Shown here one piece after another: positions 1 through 7,574 of a stretch of DNA of 36,669 bases (position 1 is the first letter of the stretch; each line of letters opens with the position of its first letter). Both the position numbers and the translations under genes were made by a program. The stretch is from Akkermansia muciniphila. Its GTDB lineage: Bacteria > Verrucomicrobiota > Verrucomicrobiia > Opitutales > Opitutaceae. The stretch spans positions 1 through 36,669 of the forward strand of contig CAMCZZ010000025.1 in NCBI GenBank assembly GCA_945888375.1, in the 5' to 3' direction. The notes under the pieces were generated by a model, which ran no database searches, had not been told where the DNA came from, and saw only the letters and a program-made list of their open reading frames with translations.

Positions 1-58
1 CCAGCATCTGCTCGCGCGCGTCGCTCATCTTCTCTACTTTCTTCTTCTGTCGGGTCAT
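1..58 (-). CDS. N-terminal fragment of an unidentified protein, possibly a transposase
   Basis: Nineteen codons are visible before the window edge, beginning MTRQKKKVEKMSDAREQML. A clean ribosome binding site supports the start: on the minus strand AAGGA (66-70) lies 7 nt before the ATG (56-58). The peptide is highly charged and I do not recognise the family. About 100 bp separate this start from the point (near 160) where sequence resembling a LacI-family C-terminus begins abruptly. That arrangement fits an insertion sequence whose end lies near 160 and whose transposase starts here. The other end of the element is outside the window, so terminal repeats cannot be checked. It could equally be an ordinary small gene. 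Confidence 0.35.
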   Translation of the reverse strand, partial: MTRQKKKVEKMSDAREQML

Positions 59-162
59 GGTCGGTTCCTTGTTCGTTTGTGGTTTAGGTTTGGTCACCAA
101 AACCACCCTTCCATGACCCGACCTTTTGCTGAACTTTTAAGACACTACCATTTTTCAGTCTG

Positions 163-360
163 AATTGGAACGAGCGGCGCTGCAACGTGGCGGGGCTGGA
201 TCTGAGGCCGCAGTTGCAGGGGGAGGTGGCGGTGGAGATGGTGGTGGCACGGGTGCAGCGCAACGAGCGCAGCCCATGGGCGGAGCCCCGCACCGCGATG
301 TTGGCGGGACGTTGGGTAGAGGGGCCGACGGTGCGGGCACAGGGTCGGCAAGGCGCGTGA
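163..360 (+). pseudogene. C-terminal fragment of a LacI-family regulator
   Basis: The frame ending at the TGA 358-360 reads ...AGLDLRPQLQGEVAVEM followed by VVARVQRNERSPW and ends with LAGRWVEGPTVRAQ. This is the usual last part of LacI-type effector domains: 'D', then a G-x-x-A-V-E-x-x-x helix, 'NER', then a 'P...LxGxWVxGPT' strand. The intact LacI protein at 14652 ends in a comparable way (GAVAIEQ...GERGIPASPR...LVNGHY). Only about 60 residues remain and the helix-turn-helix and most of the effector domain are missing. Upstream the frame runs into sequence without LacI similarity, so truncation by an insertion near 160 is likely. The frame itself is not interrupted after that point. Confidence 0.6.
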
Positions 361-669
361 TGCGCACCATGGTCCGGGGTGGAACCACACGTTGGCGGGC
401 GCGCAGCCCTTCGCGTCCGCGCCGGCCGGGCGGTTTCCGATGCGAGATCCCAGCGCCCATCGCTTCGTGCCCGAGGACTGCCAAGAGGCCGATCAGCTCG
501 CGACCAAGGAAAGGCCACGAACCATGGAAGGATCCCAACCACGTGGCGCGGCGGGCCACCAGCGCGACACGTGAACGGGGATGAGCGGGAAGGCCGCTAC
601 CCGCTGCTTTTACTCACCTCGGCCCGACCGCCGCTCCGGAAATCGGTTCCAACTGAGCCGATAGCAACG
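361..669. other. Stretch without a recognisable gene
   Basis: All three plus-strand frames and the minus frames were read. Several are open because of the high GC content, but none gives a peptide with recognisable motifs, hydrophobic periodicity or a plausible start. It lies between two remnants of carbohydrate-related genes and is probably decayed coding DNA. Confidence 0.5.
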
Positions 670-1150
670 CCGCCACCACCGACCTCTTTATCTGGTAAAG
701 TCCCGCCCCCGGCCGCACCCACGGCGTCATCACTTTACAACAGCGCAACTCTCGCGCCAACGCACCGTCTTCTCACACCGATCCATCGCCGACTCTCCCC
801 GGCCCATCCGGTTCACCACGGTTCTCATTCCTCACGCACCATCCGTCTCCGGGGCCACCCTCGACTCCGCCCTCGCCGTCACGGACTCCGGTGACGACGG
901 CCTCGGTCGCACCGATCTGGCTTATGGTCTCGATGGAGTGACCCACCGTGCATTTCCATTTCTGGATTTCCTTCGCTACGACGGCGCTTCTTCCATCATC
1001 GAGTTCGGTGATCCCCTCGGACTTTCATCTTACGTCGCGCGCAGCCCATCCCGCTTACGTCAGACCACCTCTTTGCTCGATACCGATGCCGCCGAACTCC
1101 GGCTAGCGGAAGTGCTGACGCGCGCGGTGGTGGGGCCGGTAGACGAGAAG
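670..1150 (+). pseudogene. Possible remnant of a polysaccharide-lyase-like C-terminal domain
   Basis: One plus-strand frame stays open across this stretch and has more protein-like composition than its surroundings, for example RTVFSHRSIADSPRPIRF, then TTVLIPHAPSVSGATLD, and later FPFLDFLRYDGASSIIEFG. The 'RxVxF...RP..F..VL.PH' run loosely resembles the C-terminal beta-sandwich of heparinase II/III-type lyases. No start, catalytic region or clear end is present. This is a weak call based on reading by eye; it may be random open frame in GC-rich DNA. Confidence 0.2.
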
Positions 1151-1279
1151 TTTAGGGAATGCACATCCACGGGGGGGCGAGGCGGTGGAGAGAGTGCGGG
1201 TGCCGAGCGAGAGGTTTTTGAGAGCGGTGGCGGCGAGACGGACGGGGGAGCGACCGCTCGCGGCGATGCGGGTATCTAG

Positions 1280-1375
1280 CAACCCGCCGACATCCGCATC
1301 TACACCCGCGCCCTAACCCCTGCCGACCTCGCCCTTCCGGCCGGCGCACCCGCCACCACCACGGCACCAAGGGCG
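1280..1375 (+). pseudogene. Tail of a LamG/concanavalin-type domain protein (remnant)
   Basis: The frame starting right after a TAG (1277) reads QPADIRIYTRALTPADLAL then PAGAPA. 'DDIRIYNRALSxAEIAxL' is the standard final strand and tail of LamG-like jelly-roll domains in Verrucomicrobiota and Planctomycetota exoproteins. Only about 30 residues are left. The frame has no stop of its own before it runs into the antisense of the GH3 gene, so the original terminus has been lost. It is a decayed fragment. Confidence 0.4.
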
Positions 1376-1396
1376 ACTGAGCCCGGCGGCCGGGGC

Positions 1397-3553
1397 TCAG
1401 TTTTGGGCGCGTCTGCCGGCGAGCCTGGTCTCTACCCGCGCGCGCACCGGCTCTGGCGCGCCCTTGGCCACCGCACTGGGCGCAGGCGAACAGCCTCCCG
1501 CCACCACCGTGAACGCCACCGGAACGCGCTCCCGTCGTCCGGCGTCGTCCACCAAGCGCAAGCTCTTCGCCGGCACCGAAAACCTCACCGTGCGGCTCTG
1601 CCCGGCGGCGAGCTTCACCCGGCGAAACGCCAGGAGGTTCTCCACCGGCACCGGCCCGCGCCCGTCCGTCGCGATCTCTTTCGCGTAGAGCTGCACCACT
1701 TCCTCCGCCGCCCGCCCGCCGGTGTTCGTCACCGTCACCGCCACCCGAAGCGGGCCTTTGCCCGACCAGATTTTAGGCGTATCCAGTTCCGAATACACGA
1801 TACGTCCGTAGCCCAGCCCGAATCCAAAGGGATACGCCGTCTCGCCTTCGAACCAGCGGTGCGTGCGCCCGCGCATCGCATAGTCCGCGTAGGCCGGCAG
1901 GTCTTCGATGCGGTGATAAAACGTGACCGGCAGCTTTCCCGACGGCGTCGCGTGGCCAAACAGCAGATCCGCCACCGCCCGCCCGCCTTCCTGGCCGGGA
2001 TACCCCGCCCACAGGATCGCGTGAACTTTGTCCGCCAGCGGCCCGAGCGAAAGCGCCCCGCCGCCGGTGAGCACCACCACGATCTTCGCGCCGCGTTCGA
2101 TCAGACGGCCAAGAAAAGCGAGCTGATCAGCGGGCAACAAGATATCCTCCCGGTCGCCGCGCGAACCCGAGGCAATGGCGTCGCCTTCCTCGCCTTCCAG
2201 CAAGGAGGTCAGCCCGAGGCACACCACCGTGACCTCACAGCGCGAGGCCTCGTATTCCGCCCATTCGAGTTCGTTGCGCTTCGGGGTCGAGGCGAGGCAG
2301 CCGGGGCGGTAATCGCACCGCACTCCTTCCGGCAGCGCCGCCGTGATGCCTTCGAGCAAGGTCGTGCAGCGCGCCGGCAACCCGTAGTAGTTACCCAGCA
2401 GCGCATCCACCGACGCCGCCTGCGGGCCGGTGATGTAGAGGCTGCGCAGATCGCTCCGCAGCGGCAGGATCGCGTCCTGATTTTTCAGCAACACGCAGGA
2501 TCGAACCGCCGCCTCGTAGGCGAGTTTCGCGTGCCGCGCCGACGCCACCATCGAGACCGGAATCGCCGCCCAACGCACCCGCTCCGGCGGATCAAACATC
2601 CCAAGCTTAAACCGGGTCGCGAGGTGCCGCCCGAGCGCGCGATCCAGGTCCGCCTCCGCCACCAGTTCACGCCGCACCGCCTCGCCCAGCAGATCGAAGG
2701 TGCACCCGCAGGAAAGGTCACACCCGCGCAGCAAGGCCAGCGCGGCCGAGTCCACCGGGTCGCTCGTCACGCCGTGGTTTTTGTGAATGTCGCTCAGTGC
2801 CCAGCAGTCCGACACCACGTGGCCCTCGAAACCCCAACGGTCCCGCAAAATGTCCGACAACAGAAACCGGCTCGCACAGCACGGTTCACCGAGAGTGCGG
2901 TTGTAGGCCCCCATCACGATTTCTACTTTAGCCTCGCGAACGAGTTTCTCGAAGGCGGGCAGATAGGTGTCCCACAGGTCGTGCGCGCTCACCACCGCGT
3001 TAAAGGAGTGCCGGTCCTTCTCCGGGCCGGAGTGCACCGCGTAATGTTTTGCGCAGGCCGCCGTCTTCAGATGCGCGGAGTCATCGCCCTGCATTCCCGC
3101 TACGAAAGCGCTCGCCAGCTCGCCGGTGAGCACCGGGTCCTCGCCCCAGGTCTCCTGCCCGCGTCCCCAGCGCGGATCGCGGTAGATGTTGATGTTAGGC
3201 GACCAAAACGTGAGCCCCTGATACTGGCCGGTCTCGCCGAAGCGGCGAAGCGCCTCGTGGTGTTTGGCGCGCGCCTCGTCGGAGATCGCGGTCGCCACCC
3301 GTTTCACCAGCGCCGGATCCCACGCCGCCGCCAGGCCGAGGATCTGGGGAAACACCGTCGCGCGCCCGTTGCGTCCCACCCCGTGCAGCCCTTCGTTCCA
3401 GTGATCGTAAGCCGGGATGCCAAGCCGCGGGATCGCCGCGCAGGTGTGCAGCATCTGCGAAACTTTTTCATCCAGAGTCAGACGCGAGACTAGATCCCGC
3501 ACCCGCTCGGCGAGAGGCAGGTCAGCATCACGAAAGGGTAAACGAGGCGACAT
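1397..3553 (-). CDS. Glycoside hydrolase family 3 beta-glycosidase (beta-xylosidase/beta-glucosidase type)
   Basis: This 718-residue protein removes sugars from the non-reducing ends of oligosaccharides. The N-terminal (beta/alpha)8 domain (about 1-310) contains the 'DHWNEGLHGVGR' region typical of plant/bacterial beta-xylosidase-type GH3 enzymes, 'SPNINIYRDPRWGRGQE', the AKHY substrate-binding motif (about 168-171), and the nucleophile motif VVSDCWAL with Asp249. The second alpha/beta/alpha domain (about 350-560) carries 'LLEGEEGD', the loop that holds the acid/base Glu in this branch. A fibronectin-III-like domain follows (about 600-700, 'VTNTGGRAAEEVVQLY'). There is no signal peptide, so it probably acts in the cytoplasm on imported oligosaccharides. 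It is divergent from the GH5-like gene at 3640 across an 86-bp gap. Family is certain; whether xylose or glucose is released is inferred. Confidence 0.95.
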   Translation of the reverse strand: MSPRLPFRDADLPLAERVRDLVSRLTLDEKVSQMLHTCAAIPRLGIPAYDHWNEGLHGVGRNGRATVFPQILGLAAAWDPALVKRVATAISDEARAKHHEALRRFGETGQYQGLTFWSPNINIYRDPRWGRGQETWGEDPVLTGELASAFVAGMQGDDSAHLKTAACAKHYAVHSGPEKDRHSFNAVVSAHDLWDTYLPAFEKLVREAKVEIVMGAYNRTLGEPCCASRFLLSDILRDRWGFEGHVVSDCWALSDIHKNHGVTSDPVDSAALALLRGCDLSCGCTFDLLGEAVRRELVAEADLDRALGRHLATRFKLGMFDPPERVRWAAIPVSMVASARHAKLAYEAAVRSCVLLKNQDAILPLRSDLRSLYITGPQAASVDALLGNYYGLPARCTTLLEGITAALPEGVRCDYRPGCLASTPKRNELEWAEYEASRCEVTVVCLGLTSLLEGEEGDAIASGSRGDREDILLPADQLAFLGRLIERGAKIVVVLTGGGALSLGPLADKVHAILWAGYPGQEGGRAVADLLFGHATPSGKLPVTFYHRIEDLPAYADYAMRGRTHRWFEGETAYPFGFGLGYGRIVYSELDTPKIWSGKGPLRVAVTVTNTGGRAAEEVVQLYAKEIATDGRGPVPVENLLAFRRVKLAAGQSRTVRFSVPAKSLRLVDDAGRRERVPVAFTVVAGGCSPAPSAVAKGAPEPVRARVETRLAGRRAQN

Positions 3554-3639
3554 GCGCCGGAGCCTACACGACTCGCGGCCACCTCAGAGAACGAAAAGTA
3601 AGTCGCTTCACTGTAAAGTAGAGTTGTTCGCCTGCAATC
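3554..3639. promoter_or_regulatory. Divergent promoter region between GH3 and GH5-like genes
   Basis: This 86-bp gap must hold the promoters of both divergent genes. It contains a less GC-rich patch with two near-identical words, AAAAGTA (about 3594-3600) and TAAAGTA (about 3614-3620), roughly two helical turns apart. That spacing would suit a regulator binding two sites on the same face. No clear -35/-10 pair was found. Confidence 0.3.
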
Positions 3640-4728
3640 TTGCCTGCACCACGCACGCTCGTCGCTTTCTCCTTGATGGCTCTCCCCGCCTTAGCCCAAC
3701 CGCTCCAACCCGCCTGGCGCGGCTTCAATCTGCCCGAGATGTTCGTCCTTCCCGAGGATCCGCGCTGGCCCGAGATGACCCTCTCCGGTCGCGGCCGTTT
3801 TCAGCCCAACCACTTTCGCTGGATCGCCGGATGGGGTTTTAACTTTGTCCGCCTGCCTCTCTGTTACCGCTACTGGAGCCGGCCCGAAAATCCCTTCCTG
3901 ATCAACGAGGCCGCTTTCGCCCCGCTCGACGAGGCCATCGCCTGCGCCCGCACAAACGGACTCCACCTCTCACTCAATCTTCACCACGTCCCGGGCTTCT
4001 GCATCAACGAGGGGCTGCGCGATGCCTTCCTCCCCCCAGAGCCCTTCAATCTCTGGCGCGACGCTGAGGCCCTGCGCTGCTTCGTTCATCACTGGAGCAA
4101 CCTCGCCCGGCGCTACGCCGGCATACCGTCCGCCACGCTTTCATTCGATCTCGTCAACGAACCCGCCCGCTGCACCCGCGAGGAACACGAGGTCGTTATC
4201 CGCGCCACCGTCGCCGCCATCCGCGCCATTTCACCAGACCGGCTCATCGTCATAGACGGTCTCGACGCCGGAAACCTCCCTTGCCCCGAGCTCACCGACC
4301 TCGGACTCGTGCAAAGCTGTCGCGGCTACGCCCCACACGAGCTCACCCACCACCGCGCATGGTGGGGCGGCGACCACCGCCTGCCTCCCGCCTGGCCGCT
4401 GCCCGCCGACACCGCCGGCCGCCGCTGGGATCGTGCCGCCCTCGAGGCGTTCTATTTGCCGTGGTTCGCGCTTCGCCGCTCCGGAGTGCCCGTGCACTGC
4501 GGCGAACTCGGCGCCCACCACGCCACCCCGCACCGCGTTTTCCTCGCTTGGCTCGACGACCTCCTCGGCGTGCTCGGCGAACAAGGTATCGGCTTTGGTC
4601 TCTGGAATTTTCACGGCGCCTTCGGCGTGCTCGACCACGGCCGCCCCGACGCCTCTACGGTAAACTGGCACGGACATCGCCTCGATCCCGAGCTGCTTTC
4701 CCTTCTCCAGCGCCACCACCCGGCGTGA
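3640..4728 (+). CDS. Secreted GH5-like endoglycanase
   Basis: This 362-residue protein has a signal peptide (about 1-19, ending ALPALAQ) and a clan GH-A (beta/alpha)8 fold. 'WRGFNLPEMF' at the N-terminus, 'GFNFVRLPLCYRYW' (strand 2), 'LNLHHVPG' (strand 3), 'FDLVNEP' with acid/base Glu174 and 'VPVHCGELG' with nucleophile Glu289 match the GH5 layout, as does the 'GLWNF.GAFGVLD' end region. Members cleave beta-glucans, mannans or related polymers; specificity cannot be read here. The only start preserving the signal peptide is TTG at 3640, because the in-frame stop at 3619 excludes earlier starts and the next ATG (3676) lies inside the signal peptide. No strong ribosome binding site is visible. 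It heads the plus-strand series that ends with GH10. Confidence 0.85.
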   Translation: MPAPRTLVAFSLMALPALAQPLQPAWRGFNLPEMFVLPEDPRWPEMTLSGRGRFQPNHFRWIAGWGFNFVRLPLCYRYWSRPENPFLINEAAFAPLDEAIACARTNGLHLSLNLHHVPGFCINEGLRDAFLPPEPFNLWRDAEALRCFVHHWSNLARRYAGIPSATLSFDLVNEPARCTREEHEVVIRATVAAIRAISPDRLIVIDGLDAGNLPCPELTDLGLVQSCRGYAPHELTHHRAWWGGDHRLPPAWPLPADTAGRRWDRAALEAFYLPWFALRRSGVPVHCGELGAHHATPHRVFLAWLDDLLGVLGEQGIGFGLWNFHGAFGVLDHGRPDASTVNWHGHRLDPELLSLLQRHHPA

Positions 4729-4763
4729 GCCTCCTCGCTTAACCTCCTTACCCTACCCCGGGT

Positions 4764-6299
4764 ATGACACTCCGCCTGCCCTTCGCCTCCGTCCTTGCAG
4801 TCGCTCTTCCTTGGGCCAGCACAGCTCTCCCGAATATTCCAATCACCACCACCCCCGTGTATTCGCTACATCTCGACGGCGATTTCCGCGCCGCTCCCAC
4901 TTCCGCTGCGCCCACCGTCGAAGGCCCGCACCGCTTCATCGAGATCGGCGGCCGCACCGGCTATCAACCACTAAGCCTCAAAACGAAACTCCACCTTCCC
5001 TGCACGGTTCAACAAGGCGAACGCGGCTCGTTCACGCTGTGGGTTTCACCGCTCGAAACCCTCGGCGTATCGCCCTTGCTCGACTACGTCGCTCGCCAGG
5101 ATCCGCACTGGCAACGCTACGCGCTGCTCTCCGACGGTTGGCCCGGCAACAACCCCGACAAGTCCGTCTTCGCCTGGTATTGGCAAAGCTCGTGGCACCC
5201 GCAAATGATCGCCAAGTTCAAGAGCGGCGCCGCCGGGAACACCGCCGCCGACTTCGGCGTGACGCCCTACGTTCCGGTCGAGCACCTGCCTTTGCATCGC
5301 GGCGCCTGGTATCAGTTTGTTTTCACTTGGGATAAACAGGCGAGCCGCTTCCTCATCTACGTAAACGGCATTCTCTGCGCCACTACGGGCTTCCCCTTCC
5401 GCTGCGATGCGGCGGCCGATTCGCTCTATCTGGGCAACACCGCCATGGTCTTCGCCGGCCTCGAGGCCGAAAACGCCGAACTGACTGAAGCGGAAATCAT
5501 TCGGCGCTACGCGGCTGACCCGACGCCGAAGAGCCCGGCCGTGAACGGGGAACTCGCGCAACTCTTCACCGTGCAAGAAACCCCGAAGCTCGACTGGGTT
5601 CCCGGCCCGGAGTGGAAACAGGTTTACCACCGCGCCCTCACCAAACCGGGCGACTTCGATGGCTGGCGCCAGCAGGGTTGCCTCACCGCCCCCTTCACGC
5701 TTCTCGCCAAAGAAATCACCGCCGAAGGCCTGCTCGTCCAGACGCCCGACACCATAGACACCGAGTCACGGGTGTATTTCTGGAGCCCCGATCGCTTCGA
5801 GGGCGACCTCGCGGTGGATTTCGATTTCCGCCCGGAACAGGGCACCGGCCTCGCCCTGCTGGTCGTCCAGGCCAACGGCATGCAGCGCGAGGATTTCCTC
5901 ACCGACCACCCGCCGCGCACCAGCGGCGCGATGGATACGATCATCTCCGACCGCGTGCGTAACTACCACTGGGAGTTCTTCCGCCACGCCGTGGATGTGC
6001 GCGGCGACCTCGCCACCCAGGTCATCGTGAAGAACCCGTGGATGAAACCGCTCGGCATGTCGTCCCTCGCGCCCCTCGCGCTCGATCAGTGGCACCGTCT
6101 CACCTTCCTGCAGGAGGGCTCCCGCCTGCGCGGTCTGATTAACGGCCATATCGCCTTCGATGTGACCGACGACCCGCTGGCCCACTCCGGCCCAGTGCTC
6201 GACTGCGGTCGCATCGGTCTGCGCCTCATGTATGGCACAAAAATGCGCTTCCGAAACCTGAGCGTATGGAATGCGCCCCCCTTCTCTGCTCACCCCTAA
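4764..6299 (+). CDS. Secreted LamG-like plus DUF1961 (YesU-like) protein
   Basis: A signal peptide (about 1-22) is followed by two jelly-roll domains. Residues about 30-255 look like a LamG/concanavalin-type domain ('FTLWVSP', 'YQFVFTWDKQASRFLIYVNG', 'LYLGNTA', then 'AELTEAEI'). Residues about 325-505 match DUF1961, the family of Bacillus subtilis YesU: 'SRVYFWSPDRFEGDLAVDFDF', 'MQREDFL', 'YHWEFFRHAVDVR' and the end 'GRIGLRLMYGTKMRFRNLSVW'. YesU lies in a rhamnogalacturonan-use cluster; related proteins are thought to be carbohydrate-binding or hydrolytic, and the activity is not settled. The gene begins 35 bp after the GH5-like stop. A binding or hydrolase role on a plant or algal polysaccharide is inference. 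Confidence 0.7.
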   Translation: MTLRLPFASVLAVALPWASTALPNIPITTTPVYSLHLDGDFRAAPTSAAPTVEGPHRFIEIGGRTGYQPLSLKTKLHLPCTVQQGERGSFTLWVSPLETLGVSPLLDYVARQDPHWQRYALLSDGWPGNNPDKSVFAWYWQSSWHPQMIAKFKSGAAGNTAADFGVTPYVPVEHLPLHRGAWYQFVFTWDKQASRFLIYVNGILCATTGFPFRCDAAADSLYLGNTAMVFAGLEAENAELTEAEIIRRYAADPTPKSPAVNGELAQLFTVQETPKLDWVPGPEWKQVYHRALTKPGDFDGWRQQGCLTAPFTLLAKEITAEGLLVQTPDTIDTESRVYFWSPDRFEGDLAVDFDFRPEQGTGLALLVVQANGMQREDFLTDHPPRTSGAMDTIISDRVRNYHWEFFRHAVDVRGDLATQVIVKNPWMKPLGMSSLAPLALDQWHRLTFLQEGSRLRGLINGHIAFDVTDDPLAHSGPVLDCGRIGLRLMYGTKMRFRNLSVWNAPPFSAHP

Positions 6300-6306
6300 A
6301 ACCGCC

Positions 6307-7491
6307 ATGCAACTCACCCACGCTTCAGACATTTTGGCCGCGACCGCACCGTTCCGCCCTTCTCGCGGCGGCACCATCTCCGCCTCTCGCCTTCACTCCT
6401 TGCTTGGTGCCACCCACTGCGCCGGCCGCTACTCGTTCACCACCGAGCCCTACCTGATCGAGGGCGCTAGGGTGATTCACGAGCGACTCGACTACCGGCA
6501 CCTCAAGCTCTGGTTCTACGAGTGCGAACAGGTGTATTCACAAAACAGTAACTGGGCTCGCCCCCGCGATCACTCGATGGTCTGGCTCGCCAAGCATCCT
6601 TACTACACCGCTGCCTTCGACCTGCCCTTTGAGACCATCGCGCTGGAGGTAAAGTTCAGCTGCCGTGGCGAACACCACCCGCGCCCGCCCGGCCACATGA
6701 TCGCGCCCGACCTCGACTTCGCCCACGAGGAACAGGAGCTCTACGATCTCGCCCGCCACTTCCTCGAAACCTACCGCCGCCGCGACATCACCTTTATCCT
6801 CCAAAACTGGGAGGGCGACTGGATGCTGCGCGAGTTCCCCGGCGCACAATGGACCGACCCCGCCAAAGTCCCCGCTGACATCGCGGCCCGCCTTGAAACC
6901 TTCACCCGCTGGGTTGCCATCCGTCAGCGCGCCGTGGACCGCGCCCGCGCCGACGTGCCCGACACCCGCTGCCGTGTGCTGCACGCCGTCGAGGTCAATC
7001 GCGTCTTCGACGCCCTCCTCGGCGCTCCCACCGTCGCCAGCCACGTGCTCCCGCAGGTCGAGGTGGATCTCGTTTCCTGGTCGTCCTACGATGGCATGCA
7101 GTGCGACGCCCACGGCACCGGCGACGGCGCCGCCATCGGTATGTGGCAGGGCCTCGAAATCATTCGCCACTACGCCCGCACCCGCCTGCGCGATTCGAAG
7201 GGTCGCCCCAAGGTCATGATCGGCGAATTCGGTCTCTCCGAAACCCGCCTTCCCGACCACAAAATCCCCGAACAAATCCTCGAAGGCACCCTCGCCGCCT
7301 GCCTAGCTCAGGATACCTGGTTGCTCCACTACTGGGAACTCTACTGCAACGAGCCGCTCGACCAATCCTACAAAGACGCACCGCTCACCCGAAACCTCCG
7401 CGCCGATGAACTCAACGGGCTCTGGTTGATCAATACCGATAACCAGCTCAGCCGCACCGGCGCGTATTTCGCCTCGCTTCTTCGCCCATGA
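6307..7491 (+). CDS. Putative (beta/alpha)8 glycosidase of an unassigned family
   Basis: The 394-residue product shows clan GH-A landmarks without matching a family I can name. Strand-4-like 'DITFILQNWEGDW' offers an acid/base Glu169, and strand-7-like 'KVMIGEFGLSE' offers a nucleophile Glu307 (numbered from the ATG at 6307). 'VDLVSWSSYDGMQ' resembles strand 6, and 'WLLHYWELYCNEP' strand 8. There is no signal peptide. The frame is open from 6271, overlapping the previous gene by 29 bp, but the ATG at 6307, just after the DUF1961 stop, is the more economical start. The stop overlaps the ATG of the 7488 micro-ORF, which suggests co-translation. Glycosidase function is inferred from the two Glu motifs and the neighbours. 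Confidence 0.6.
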   Translation: MQLTHASDILAATAPFRPSRGGTISASRLHSLLGATHCAGRYSFTTEPYLIEGARVIHERLDYRHLKLWFYECEQVYSQNSNWARPRDHSMVWLAKHPYYTAAFDLPFETIALEVKFSCRGEHHPRPPGHMIAPDLDFAHEEQELYDLARHFLETYRRRDITFILQNWEGDWMLREFPGAQWTDPAKVPADIAARLETFTRWVAIRQRAVDRARADVPDTRCRVLHAVEVNRVFDALLGAPTVASHVLPQVEVDLVSWSSYDGMQCDAHGTGDGAAIGMWQGLEIIRHYARTRLRDSKGRPKVMIGEFGLSETRLPDHKIPEQILEGTLAACLAQDTWLLHYWELYCNEPLDQSYKDAPLTRNLRADELNGLWLINTDNQLSRTGAYFASLLRP

Positions 7492-7574
7492 AATCCCGCC
7501 GCTTCGGCCGCCATTCCTTCCCCGGCACCGAGATAGGCGTCGGCGGATTTCCCCGCGAATCCTCCCCGCTATGA
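7488..7574 (+). pseudogene. N-terminal remnant of an aldo/keto reductase
   Basis: A 28-codon frame starts MKSRRFGRHSFPGTEIGVGG and stops soon after. 'M(K)xRxFGRTxxxVSEIGxG' is the hallmark beginning of aldo/keto reductases, so the rest of the enzyme appears to have been deleted. The ATG overlaps the stop of the previous gene (ATGA), and its own stop overlaps the ATG of the GH10 gene (ATGA at 7571). The stub therefore still forms a continuous translational bridge between two genes. It is too short to be an enzyme. It may be a deletion scar, or a retained coupling element. Confidence 0.5.

Noticed and set aside
84-584. Overlapping open frames of 60-170 codons on both strands
   Set aside because: They have low-complexity Arg/Pro/Ala composition and no motifs or plausible starts. 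Only the LacI-like end in one frame is supported.
1403-3493. Long plus-strand open frame of 696 codons opposite GH3
   Set aside because: It is antisense to a clear GH3 enzyme with all catalytic motifs. It is Arg/His/Gln-rich and has no recognisable domain, a GC-bias shadow.
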